Below are positions 1 to 7,879 of a stretch of 55,421 bases of DNA, one piece after another. The DNA comes from GCA-003244245 sp036494005. GTDB lineage: Bacteria; Actinomycetota; Actinomycetes; Mycobacteriales; Pseudonocardiaceae. The stretch spans positions 1 through 55,421 of the forward strand of contig DASXOV010000194.1 in the NCBI GenBank assembly GCA_036494005.1, in the 5' to 3' direction. Position numbers and translations under genes: made by a program. The first letter of the stretch is position 1, and every line of letters begins with the position of its first letter. A model generated the notes under the pieces. It had not been told where the DNA came from, searched no databases, and worked only from the letters and a program-made list of their open reading frames with translations.

Positions 1-129
1 CGCACACCGGGCTCCGACCAGCACGGATGAGGTTATCGGCAAGGGCAGGCCCGCTACAGCATCAAACACGCCGAAATGCTCAATACTGAACCGCATATCC
101 GCTGGTCAGGGTGTCGCAGTTCTGTTGTG

Positions 130-201
130 TGCCCCCGGCAGGATTCGAACCTGCGCTCCCGCCTCCGGAGGGCGGTGCTCTATCCCCTGAGCTACGGGGG
201 C
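130..201 (-). tRNA. tRNA-Arg (anticodon CCG)
   Basis: Read on the minus strand, this folds as a complete cloverleaf. The 7-bp acceptor stem is GCCCCCG/CGGGGGC, the anticodon arm has stem CCGCC/GGCGG with loop CTCCGGA, and the T arm contains GGTTCGAATCC. The anticodon CCG reads the arginine codon CGG, which is frequent in high-GC genomes. The discriminator base is A and the 3' CCA is not encoded (CAC follows), so CCA must be added after transcription. A tRNA-Arg upstream of argS-lysA fits the ancestral actinobacterial order. Confidence 0.95.
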
Positions 202-378
202 GTCCCCACTCGCGGCGCCCAAGAGAGCGTACCGTACTGTCCGCCGGCGTCGGCGATCCGCCGGGGTGGGCTTCGGGGGGTCATCGACCGGAAGCCGTCT
301 GGAGTTGCCCGCTTGCGGGTGGACCTCTAACGCACCACCATGATCGGACAGACTTCCAGCCCTGTTAGGGGAGGCTGC

Positions 379-855
379 GTGTACGACGACTATGCCCGCG
401 ACTACGACCGGACCCGACAGATACCGGGCGCGTCGGGCTCGGAGCCGCGCCTCGATGTCAAGAAACTGTATTCCGGCGGTGTGACGACCGCGATCATCGC
501 CGCGCTGGTGGCTTTCGTCGGGCTGCTGGTGGCCCGGGGAATCTTCGGGATCCCGGTTCTCGCCCCGACCGACGCCGGCCTGATCGGCGACGCGACGACG
601 GTGGGTCTGTGCTCGCTGGCCGCACTGTCGGCCCTGGTCGGCACGCTGCTGCTGCACCTGATGTTGCTAGGCGTGCCGAAGCCGGAGACCTTCTTCACCG
701 CAATCGGCTGTCTGGTGACGCTGGCCGTCGCTCTTCAGCCTTTCACCACCACGTCCACGATGGCCGTCAAGATCGCCACGATGCTGGTTTATCTGGCCAC
801 CGGGCTGGCCATCGTGGTGTCGCTGAACAGCGTGGTCAGCTACGCCAACCGCTAG
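379..855 (+). CDS. DUF6069-like four-helix membrane protein
   Basis: A 158-residue protein with an acidic/basic tyrosine-rich N-terminus (starting VYDDYARDYDR) followed by about four hydrophobic segments, near residues 35-55, 68-92, 98-120 and 128-150. I chose the GTG at 379 because GGGGAGG lies 4-5 bases before it; an in-frame ATG at 340 has no such site. The layout resembles the DUF6069 family of small actinobacterial membrane proteins, whose function is unknown. It converges on the DUF305 gene, with a hairpin between them. Confidence 0.7.
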   Translation: MYDDYARDYDRTRQIPGASGSEPRLDVKKLYSGGVTTAIIAALVAFVGLLVARGIFGIPVLAPTDAGLIGDATTVGLCSLAALSALVGTLLLHLMLLGVPKPETFFTAIGCLVTLAVALQPFTTTSTMAVKIATMLVYLATGLAIVVSLNSVVSYANR

Positions 856-862
856 ACCGAAC

Positions 863-892
863 GCACCCAGCGGTCCGCGGGCCGCTGGGTGC
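863..892. terminator. bidirectional hairpin terminator
   Basis: Perfect 11-bp arms GCACCCAGCGG and CCGCTGGGTGC are separated by an 8-base loop. The hairpin lies between two converging genes ending at 855 (+) and 907 (-), where a shared intrinsic terminator is expected. There is no strong T tract, which is common in high-GC actinobacteria. Confidence 0.6.
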
Positions 893-906
893 TCAACGTG
901 GCCTGG

Positions 907-1671
907 TCAGCTCGGCGACGGCAGCGGCCGTGCGCCGTCCTGGGTGATCAGTGTCGTCAGGTACTGGGCCTCGGCGGTCTGCGAGACGAGGATCTTCTCG
1001 GCCAGATTGCGCACCTGAGGGGTCTGGGCGTGCTGCGCGGCGTAGCCGGCCATCGGCGCCCCACCCTGGTGATGGCGCAGCATCAGTTGCAGGAAAAGCA
1101 CATCGAAATCCTTGCCGCCGGCCGTCCCGAGCCGGTTCAGGTCAGCTTGTGAGGCCATTCCCGGCATCGTGGTTATCCCCGCGGCCGGCACGGCGCCGCC
1201 GTGCGACATTCCGGTCATCGATGACATTCCGGTCATCGATCCGGCACTGGTCATCCAGGCCATCGGGCGCCCGGTGGGCAGCGGTGCGGCGTTCCACAGA
1301 CTCAGCCAGCCCTGCATCCGGCCGACCTGTTCGAGCTGGGTGTGTTCGATGTCGAAGGCCAGCGATCGGATCGCCGGATCGGTGCTGCGCTCCAGTGCCA
1401 CTCCGGCCATCAGCACCGCCTGCTGGTGGTGCACCGACAGGTCCTGGGAGAAGCCCACGTCCACTGATGCGGCGTCGGGTTGCGCCGGGCCGTTGAGGCG
1501 CTCTTGCAGCGTCATGCCCAGCGCGGCCCCGAGCACCAGCAGGGCCAGTGCCACCGAGCCCACCACCAGGGTGCGTATCCAGCGGGGGGCCGACCGCAGG
1601 CCTCGGTCCTGGGTGGTCGTCGGTGCGGCGGGCTCGGTCTCGGTGTCCTGTGCGGTCACGTCGTGGCTCAT
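907..1671 (-). CDS. DUF305 domain protein, membrane-anchored
   Basis: A 254-residue protein. Residues 1-30 are cytoplasmic, residues about 32-52 form one membrane anchor, and the rest is an extracytoplasmic DUF305 domain. Paired histidine motifs HHQQAVLMAG (near residue 82) and LRHHQGGAPMAGYA (near residue 205) are the family hallmark; a Met/His-rich stretch (SMTGMSSMTGMSHGG) lies between them. DUF305 proteins are ferritin-like four-helix bundles, often linked to metal handling, and the Met/His content would suit copper; that last point is inference. The ATG at 1671 overlaps the stop of the DUF3105 gene (ATGA), so the two are translationally coupled. Confidence 0.85.
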   Translation of the reverse strand: MSHDVTAQDTETEPAAPTTTQDRGLRSAPRWIRTLVVGSVALALLVLGAALGMTLQERLNGPAQPDAASVDVGFSQDLSVHHQQAVLMAGVALERSTDPAIRSLAFDIEHTQLEQVGRMQGWLSLWNAAPLPTGRPMAWMTSAGSMTGMSSMTGMSHGGAVPAAGITTMPGMASQADLNRLGTAGGKDFDVLFLQLMLRHHQGGAPMAGYAAQHAQTPQVRNLAEKILVSQTAEAQYLTTLITQDGARPLPSPS

Positions 1672-2498
1672 CCTCCTGCGGGAGCTGGTGCGGGCTGTCC
1701 CCCGGCAGGGGCAGGCTGTTGCGCCCCAGGCGCGTTCGGCGCCCCTCCACTCGTCGCGCCGGTCCCGGTCGCGGTGGAGTAGTTCATCGGCACGGCGTCC
1801 GGGCCGGGTGGGGTGGGATCGAATGGCGGGGGGTTCGCCGGGTCGAACGCGCCGGGCAGGACGTCGCAGCTGGCCCCGGGCTCGGGGTAGGTGTATTGGT
1901 TGAGCCGCAGCGACTGGATGAACTCGTCGATGCGCTTGTCGTTGGCGTCGTTGAGCTTGAGCTGATGGCCCCACGACTGAAGCGAGATCGGCGAGTCGAG
2001 ACCCGGATAAGGCGAGAGCATGATGTAGCTCTGCCCGTTCACCCGGTTCTTCAGCGCATCCAGTGCAGCTCCGCTGATCTCGGCGGGGTTGTATGCGATC
2101 CAGACGGCGCCGTGCTCCAGCGGATGGACCATATTCTCGTTGCGAACAGCCTTGTCGTAGACCACGCCGTTGCAGGCGGCCCAGGTCGCGTCGTGCGGAC
2201 CACCGAAGGGTGGGAAGTGGTCGTAGGCCACCCGTTTCGGCGGATCGATGTGCCCGCGGTTCTGCTGGCCGTAGTCGACCTTCATCACCCCGTCGATCTG
2301 CAGTGCGGGGTCCTTGTTGTCGGCGGAGGGGGTGAACGCGCGGCGATCGTCGTACCGCAGGTACAGCCAGCCGAAGATGCTGACCGCGAACACCAGCACG
2401 GCAACTGCCGCCGCCACCGAGCCCCATGGCCGGGGTTTGCTCGCTGTCACTACCGAGCGGGCGTTGCGCACCGCCTTACTGCTCTTGCCACTGGGCAT
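1668..2498 (-). CDS. DUF3105 domain protein
   Basis: A 276-residue protein with a basic N-terminus, one membrane segment at about residues 27-47 and an exported domain containing VAYDHFPPFGGPHD, WAACNGVVYD and MVHPLEHGAVWIAY, which are DUF3105 signatures. The C-terminus is a Pro/Ala/Gly-rich tail. DUF3105 and DUF305 genes are regularly paired in actinobacteria and the ATGA overlap here supports co-expression. The function is unknown; conserved His/Cys residues suggest metal or redox chemistry outside the membrane (inference). A GAGGA site precedes the ATG. Confidence 0.85.
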   Translation of the reverse strand: MPSGKSSKAVRNARSVVTASKPRPWGSVAAAVAVLVFAVSIFGWLYLRYDDRRAFTPSADNKDPALQIDGVMKVDYGQQNRGHIDPPKRVAYDHFPPFGGPHDATWAACNGVVYDKAVRNENMVHPLEHGAVWIAYNPAEISGAALDALKNRVNGQSYIMLSPYPGLDSPISLQSWGHQLKLNDANDKRIDEFIQSLRLNQYTYPEPGASCDVLPGAFDPANPPPFDPTPPGPDAVPMNYSTATGTGATSGGAPNAPGAQQPAPAGGQPAPAPAGG

Positions 2499-2651
2499 GC
2501 CTGTCGGGTCCTCGCTGAACTGGGGTCTTGTTGTCGAGGGCCGAAGTCAGACGTACGTGGCCCACCGCGGTGGCTAGTGTAGGGATACCGGGTGATGTGC
2601 CCGTGAGCACGGCGGGCGCGACCGGGGCGCGGAAAGGACCGGACGGCTCCC

Positions 2652-2657
2652 TACACT
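2652..2657 (+). promoter_or_regulatory. -10 element for the argS'-lysA operon
   Basis: TACACT matches the actinobacterial -10 consensus TAnnnT. It ends seven bases before the GTG at 2665, so transcription would begin at or next to the start codon and give a leaderless mRNA. No convincing -35 element is visible. Confidence 0.5.
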
Positions 2658-2664
2658 CCGGGGC

Positions 2665-2811
2665 GTGACCCCTGCCGCGCTCGCCGACCTGGTGCGCTCC
2701 TGTGCCGATGACGTACTCACCCGGCGTCGCCTGGATCCCGCCGCGCTACCCGTCACGGTCACCGTCGAGCACCCCCGACGTCCCGATCAGGGCGCACCGG
2801 AGCGGATGTGA
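2665..2811 (+). pseudogene. N-terminal ArgS (or ArgS-like NrtL) stub leading into lysA
   Basis: A 48-codon frame whose product begins MTPAALADLVRS and runs LDPAALPVTVTVEHPRRP. This matches the N-terminal additional domain of arginyl-tRNA synthetase, or of the ArgS-related protein NrtL. The match stops where the family continues into the GDYATN segment; instead the frame ends at a TGA overlapping the lysA start (ATGTGATC). The rest of argS, more than 500 codons, is missing. In related genomes full-length argS sits here. The frame has its own -10 box and is probably translated as a leader coupled to lysA. A functional ArgS must be encoded elsewhere. Confidence 0.65.
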
Positions 2812-4229
2812 TCGCGCACCCCGCCGGGCCGCGTTACGCTGAGGTACTCGCTCCGGCTTCCACCGCGGGCCGGTGCCCGGATGATCCCGCCGAGCTGAAC
2901 GTGTTGCACCCGTCGGTGTGGCCGCGTGGTGCCCGCCGCGGCGCCGACGGCTTGGTGTGGCTGGCCGGGGTGGACGTCGCCGAGCTCGCCGAGACCTACG
3001 GCACTCCTTTGTTCGTGATGGATGAGGCGGATTTCCGGGCCCGCTGCGCCGAGCACGCGGCGGCCTTCGGCGCGGCCGAGCGGGTGCACTACGCGGCCAA
3101 GGCGTTTCTGTGCGGTGAGGTCGCCCGCTGGGTGGCCACCGAGGGGCTCGGCCTGGACGTGTGCACCGGCAGCGAACTCGCCCTCGCGCTGCACGCCGGG
3201 TTCCCCGCCGAGCGGATCGCGATGCACGGCAACAACAAGTCCGCCGACGAGCTGGCCGCCGCCGCGGCTGCCGGGGTCGGCACCGTGGTACTGGACTCCT
3301 TCCTGGAGATCGCGCGCCTGGACGACATCGCGCGGCGTCGCGGTGTGGTGCAACCCGTGCTGATCCGGGTGACCGTCGGCGTGGAGGCACACACCCACGA
3401 GTTCATCGCCACCGCACACGAAGACCAGAAGTTCGGCTTCTCCCTCGCGGCGGGAGCCGCCGCCGAGGCGGTTCGCCGGGTGCTCAAGTCCGACGGGTTG
3501 CGGCTGATCGGGCTGCACAGCCATATCGGCTCGCAGATCTTCGACGCGAACGGTTTCGAGGTCGCCGCGCGCCGGATGATCGGGCTGCTCGCGGCGATCC
3601 GGGACGAACACGGAGCCGACGGGGTCACCGATATCTCCACACTGGACCTCGGGGGCGGGCTGGGCATTGCCTACACGACGGAGGACGACCCACCACCCGC
3701 CGGTGAACTGGCCTCCCAGCTGCGGTCCATCGTGGAGGGTGAGTGCGAGGTGTCCGGATTGCCCATGCCCACCCTGACCGTTGAGCCTGGCCGGGCCATC
3801 GTCGGCCCTGGCACGGTGACCCTGTACGAGGTCGGCACCACCAAGGAGGTAACGCTGGGGGCTTCGACGCGGCGGCGCTACGTGTCGGTGGACGGTGGGA
3901 TGAGCGACAACATCCGCACCGCGCTGTACGGCGCGAGTTACGACTGCCGGGTGGTCTCGCGCAGCTCGCAGGCCGAACCGGCACTGTCCCGTGTGGTCGG
4001 CAAGCACTGTGAGTCCGGCGACGTGCTGGTCCGGGACTGCTGGCTGCCCGACGACGTGGCTCCCGGCGATCTGGTGGCCGTCGCGGGTACCGGGGCGTAC
4101 TGCTACTCGATGTCCAGCCGGTACAACCTGGTGCCGCGCCCGGCGGTGGTCGCGGTGCGCGACGGTGCGCATCGGTTACTGCTCCGCCGCGAGACGATGG
4201 CCGACCTGCTGTCGCTGGAGACCTCGTGA
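2808..4229 (+). CDS. lysA: diaminopimelate decarboxylase
   Basis: A 473-residue fold-III PLP enzyme that converts meso-diaminopimelate to L-lysine in the cytoplasm, the last step of lysine synthesis. The PLP lysine is in YAAKAFLCGE (near residue 100). Other family motifs are GLHSHIGSQIFD, the phosphate-binding GGGLGIAYT, VEPGRAIVGPG, and the catalytic cysteine segment GKHCESGDVL. The length is normal for actinobacteria. The GTG start at 2808 overlaps the upstream stub stop, and the lysA stop overlaps the hom start (GTGA). The residues before about 30 are poorly conserved, so an internal start remains possible. Confidence 0.96.
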   Translation: MIAHPAGPRYAEVLAPASTAGRCPDDPAELNVLHPSVWPRGARRGADGLVWLAGVDVAELAETYGTPLFVMDEADFRARCAEHAAAFGAAERVHYAAKAFLCGEVARWVATEGLGLDVCTGSELALALHAGFPAERIAMHGNNKSADELAAAAAAGVGTVVLDSFLEIARLDDIARRRGVVQPVLIRVTVGVEAHTHEFIATAHEDQKFGFSLAAGAAAEAVRRVLKSDGLRLIGLHSHIGSQIFDANGFEVAARRMIGLLAAIRDEHGADGVTDISTLDLGGGLGIAYTTEDDPPPAGELASQLRSIVEGECEVSGLPMPTLTVEPGRAIVGPGTVTLYEVGTTKEVTLGASTRRRYVSVDGGMSDNIRTALYGASYDCRVVSRSSQAEPALSRVVGKHCESGDVLVRDCWLPDDVAPGDLVAVAGTGAYCYSMSSRYNLVPRPAVVAVRDGAHRLLLRRETMADLLSLETS

Positions 4230-5578
4230 GCGGCCTCCGGAACCCCGGGCAGGGCAGGCCCATCGGGGTGGCCCTGCTGGGCTGCGGCACGGTCGGCAGT
4301 GAGGTGGTGCGGCTGCTCACCGACCAGTCCAGTGAGCTCACCGCCAGGATCGGGGCCGAGGTCCGGTTGGCCGGGATCGCGGTTCGACGGCCGCACCGCC
4401 ATCCCGACGTACCCGCCGAACTGCTCACCACCGACGCCGAAGAACTGATCAGCCGAGACGACGTGGACGTCGTGATCGAGGTGGTCGGCGGTATCGAGCC
4501 GGCCCGTTCGCTGTTGCTGGCGGCGCTGGGCACCGGCCGCGGCGTGGTCACGGCCAACAAGGCCCTGCTCGCCGAGTGCGGTGCCGACCTGTTCGCCGCC
4601 GCCGACGCCGCCGGCGCCGACCTCTACTTCGAGGCGGCGGTGGCCGGAGCCATCCCGCTGGTGCGCCCGCTGCGGGAATCGCTGGCCGGAGACCGGATCA
4701 CCAGAGTGACCGGCATCGTCAACGGCACCACCAACTTCATCCTGTCCGCGATGGACTCCTCCGGGGCGAGCTATGCCGAGACCCTGGAGGAGGCCAGCAC
4801 ACTCGGCTACGCCGAAGCCGACCCGACGGCCGACGTGGATGGCTACGACGCAGCGTCGAAGGCCGCCATTCTGGCTTCACTTGCCTTCCACACTCGGGTG
4901 ACCAGCGCAGACGTCTACCGCGAGGGTATCGCCGAGGTGTCGGCCGCGGACGTGGTCGCGGCCAGGAAGCTCGGCCGCGCCGTGAAGCTGCTGGCGATCT
5001 GCGAACGGGTGAGCGACAGCCACGGCACCGAGTCGGTCTCGGTCCGGGTGCACCCGGCCATGATCCCGCGCTCGCACCCGCTGGCGGCGGTCGACGGGGC
5101 GTACAACGCGGTGTTCGTCGAGGCGGACGCGGCCGGGGCACTGATGTTCTACGGGCAGGGCGCAGGCGGGGCACCGACGGCCAGCGCGGTGCTGGGCGAC
5201 CTGGTCGCGGTCGCCCGTAACCGGGTGGCAGGCGGGCACGGGCCGCGCGAATCCGCTTACGCCGCCCTTCCGGTGCGGCCGATGGGGGACACCCCCACCA
5301 GCTACCACATCAGCCTCGAGGTGGCCGACCGTCCGGGTGTCCTGGCCCAGGTGGCGATCGTTTTCGCTGACCACGACGTGTCCATCTCGGCGGTGCGCCA
5401 GACCGTCCGTGCGTCCGAGGAGGAAGCAGGTGTCGACGATGGTGCCGGGGCGAACCTGATGATCGTGACGCACAGCGCGCCCGATGCCGCGCTGCGATCC
5501 ACTGTGGAGAAGGTCGCGGGTCTGGACGCGGTCCGTGCGGTGGTCAGCGTGATGCGGGTGGAAGGGGAGCTCACGTGA
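4226..5578 (+). CDS. hom: homoserine dehydrogenase
   Basis: A 450-residue enzyme that reduces aspartate semialdehyde to homoserine, the branch point to threonine and methionine. The N-terminal Rossmann motif is GCGTVGSEVVRLL. Substrate and catalytic motifs TANKALLAEC and NGTTNFILSAM follow. A C-terminal ACT domain (from about residue 355, SLEVADRPGVLAQVAIVF) is the usual site of threonine feedback. GTGA overlaps on both sides, with lysA and thrC, indicate tight translational coupling. Confidence 0.97.
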   Translation: MSGLRNPGQGRPIGVALLGCGTVGSEVVRLLTDQSSELTARIGAEVRLAGIAVRRPHRHPDVPAELLTTDAEELISRDDVDVVIEVVGGIEPARSLLLAALGTGRGVVTANKALLAECGADLFAAADAAGADLYFEAAVAGAIPLVRPLRESLAGDRITRVTGIVNGTTNFILSAMDSSGASYAETLEEASTLGYAEADPTADVDGYDAASKAAILASLAFHTRVTSADVYREGIAEVSAADVVAARKLGRAVKLLAICERVSDSHGTESVSVRVHPAMIPRSHPLAAVDGAYNAVFVEADAAGALMFYGQGAGGAPTASAVLGDLVAVARNRVAGGHGPRESAYAALPVRPMGDTPTSYHISLEVADRPGVLAQVAIVFADHDVSISAVRQTVRASEEEAGVDDGAGANLMIVTHSAPDAALRSTVEKVAGLDAVRAVVSVMRVEGELT

Positions 5579-6648
5579 CGCTGGCGCTGGACCACCCGTG
5601 GCCGGGGGTGATCGAGGCCTATTCGGACCGGATCCGGGTCGGCCCGGGCTGGAAGGTGGTGACGCTGCATGAGGGTGGCACCCCGTTGCTGCCGGCGCAG
5701 GTGCTCTCCGAACGCACCGGCTGCGAGGTGCTGCTCAAGGTGGAGGGTGCCAATCCCACCGGATCGTTCAAGGACCGGGGGATGACCGTCGCGGTGACCG
5801 ACGCGCTGGCCCGCGGCGCGCAGGCCGTGCTGTGCGCCTCGACCGGCAACACCTCTGCCTCCGCTGCCGCCTACGCGGCGCGGGCCGGGATGACCAGCGC
5901 TGTGCTGGTGCCCCGGGGCAAGATCGCGCTGGGCAAGCTCGCGCAGGCCACCGCGTACGGCGCCCGGATCCTGGCCGTGGACGGCAACTTCGACGACTGC
6001 CTGGAACTGGCGCGCAAGACCGCCGCCGACTATCCGGTGACCGCGCTGGTCAACTCGGTCAACCCGGTTCGGCTGCAGGGGCAGAAGAGCGCGGCGTTCG
6101 AGATCTGTGACGTGCTGGGACGCGCACCGGACGTGCACTGTCTGCCGGTCGGCAATGCGGGCAACATCACCGCCTACTGGCTGGGCTACACCGAGTACCA
6201 CACCGACGGGCTGGTGCCCGATCTGCCGCGGATGTTCGGGTTCCAGGCGGCTGGAGCGGCACCGCTGGTACACGGTGCACCGGTGCTGAATCCGGACACC
6301 ATCGCGACCGCCATCCGGATCGGCAGCCCGGCGTCGTGGGAGGGTGCGATGCGGGCGAGGGACGAGTCGGGCGGACTGTTCGAGGCGGTCACAGATCAGC
6401 AGATCCTGCACGCCTACCGGCTGCTGGCGGCGCAGGAGGGCGTCTTCGTGGAGCCGTCCTCGGCCACATCGGTCGCGGGGTTGCTGCAGGTCGCCGGCGA
6501 GGGGCGGCTACCCCGTGGCGCATTGGTGGTCTGCACGGTGACCGGCCACGGCCTCAAGGACCCCGACACCGCGTTGCGCGACGTGCCCGAGCCCCAACCC
6601 ACCCCGGTGGACCCGCTCGCGGTGGCCGCAGCTCTGGATCTGTCGTGA
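5575..6648 (+). CDS. thrC: threonine synthase
   Basis: A 357-residue fold-II PLP enzyme that converts O-phosphohomoserine to L-threonine. The PLP lysine lies in NPTGSFKDRGM (near residue 68), followed by CASTGNTSASAAAYAARAG and the phosphate-binding loop VGNAGNITAYW. The short actinobacterial class length is normal. It overlaps hom by GTGA and is followed after 28 bases by thrB, so substrate production and use are coupled in one operon. Confidence 0.97.
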   Translation: MTLALDHPWPGVIEAYSDRIRVGPGWKVVTLHEGGTPLLPAQVLSERTGCEVLLKVEGANPTGSFKDRGMTVAVTDALARGAQAVLCASTGNTSASAAAYAARAGMTSAVLVPRGKIALGKLAQATAYGARILAVDGNFDDCLELARKTAADYPVTALVNSVNPVRLQGQKSAAFEICDVLGRAPDVHCLPVGNAGNITAYWLGYTEYHTDGLVPDLPRMFGFQAAGAAPLVHGAPVLNPDTIATAIRIGSPASWEGAMRARDESGGLFEAVTDQQILHAYRLLAAQEGVFVEPSSATSVAGLLQVAGEGRLPRGALVVCTVTGHGLKDPDTALRDVPEPQPTPVDPLAVAAALDLS

Positions 6649-6676
6649 TCCCGTTCGCCTCCCACCCAGCACGGTC

Positions 6677-7555
6677 GTGACCCGCACCCGCGTCAGGGTG
6701 CGGGCGCCCGCCTCGACGGCCAACCTGGGACCCGGTTTCGACGCACTCGGCATGGCGTTGGCGCTGTACGACGAGGTCGACGTGGCGCTTGCGCCGTCCG
6801 GTCTGCGGGTCGAGGTGCACGGCCAAGGTGCCGGGGAGGTGCCCACTGACGAGCGGCATCTGGTCGTGCGCGCCCTGCGCGCGGCCTGTGCCAGGCTCGG
6901 ATACCGGCCCGCCGGTCTGGTGCTGCGCTGCCGCAATGTGATCCCGCAGTCCCGCGGGCTGGGTTCGTCGGCCGCCGCGGCCGTCGCGGGTGTGCTGGCC
7001 GGTTATGGGCTGGCCGGCCGGGAGCCGGACGAGGCGGCGTTGGATCTGGCAGCCGGTTTCGACGGGCACGCCGACAACGCCGCGGCCAGTCTGCTGGGCG
7101 GGTTGGTGATCGCCTGGCAGGCGGGGGAGTCGTTTCGGGCGACCCGGCTGGAACCGCATCGCGATCTCGCGCCCGTGCTGTTGGTACCGGCGACGACATC
7201 GGGCACCGAAGCCACTCGCGGACTGCTGCCCGCCGAGGTGCCGCACGCCGATGCGGTCTTCACCGCCGGGCGGGCCGCGCTGGCCGTGCACGCCTTCACC
7301 CAGGCCCCGGAACTGCTGCTGGACGCCACCGACGACCGGCTGCATCAGCCCTACCGTCGTCCGGCCTATCCGGCGACGGCGCGACTACTCGACGCGCTGC
7401 GGGCCGCCGGGGTACCCGCAGCGGTGTCGGGCGCGGGGCCGTCGGTGCTCGGGTTTCCCGTCGGGGGACAGGTGCCTGCGGTGGTCGACACGGCCGGGTT
7501 TACTCTGTACCGGCTCGACGTCGCCCGGCGGGGAGCAACCGTCGAGTATCGTTGA
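6677..7555 (+). CDS. thrB: homoserine kinase
   Basis: A 292-residue GHMP-family kinase that phosphorylates homoserine with ATP to give the substrate of ThrC. Diagnostic parts are the N-terminal ASTANLGPGFDALGMAL motif, the ATP-binding PQSRGLGSSAAAAVAG loop (residues about 93-110) and the C-terminal VSGAGPSVLGF. It starts with GTG and is the last gene of the lysA-hom-thrC-thrB operon. A non-coding stretch with the rho promoter follows. Confidence 0.96.
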   Translation: MTRTRVRVRAPASTANLGPGFDALGMALALYDEVDVALAPSGLRVEVHGQGAGEVPTDERHLVVRALRAACARLGYRPAGLVLRCRNVIPQSRGLGSSAAAAVAGVLAGYGLAGREPDEAALDLAAGFDGHADNAAASLLGGLVIAWQAGESFRATRLEPHRDLAPVLLVPATTSGTEATRGLLPAEVPHADAVFTAGRAALAVHAFTQAPELLLDATDDRLHQPYRRPAYPATARLLDALRAAGVPAAVSGAGPSVLGFPVGGQVPAVVDTAGFTLYRLDVARRGATVEYR

Positions 7556-7579
7556 TTGCGCGACATGCAACCCAAGTTG

Positions 7580-7608
7580 TTGCCGCAGCGCGATAGTGCG
7601 ACTAGTCT
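7580..7608 (+). promoter_or_regulatory. candidate rho promoter
   Basis: TTGCCG (-35, 7580-7585) and TAGTCT (-10, 7603-7608) are separated by 17 bases, a good sigma-70-type arrangement. It would start a 5' leader of about 265 bases before the rho start at 7880. Long untranslated leaders that allow Rho autoregulation are known in other bacteria. No clear regulatory fold was recognised in 7556-7879 beyond GC-rich stems. Confidence 0.5.
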
Positions 7609-7879
7609 TACTGGTGTTCAGACACCGTGAGCACGGACTGCGGTGCCTACGCTCGGGGCCTCTCACCCGAGTGACCGTCTCCCGCCCCCCGGTTCCGCCG
7701 TAGCGGGAAAATTGGCACCCTGAGTCTTTGCTGCGGTTGAACACTTCCGTGCCAGTCGGCCCGACACCGCAGTCGTGGTTCAAGAGCCGCCTCGCACCGG
7801 ATCAGGCGTCGTCCGCATCCCGTCGGGCGGCGGAGAAGCTGGCCCGAGCGTCGTCTCGGGTCGGTCAGGAAGGACCTGT

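Noticed and set aside
2574..2762. Minus-strand 62-codon frame opposite the ArgS stub
   Set aside because: Ser/Arg-rich shadow with no motif; the plus-strand frame matches a known protein start.
7556..7879. A small plus-strand frame between thrB and rho
   Set aside because: No conservation signal or ribosome-binding site; it is better explained as the rho 5' leader.
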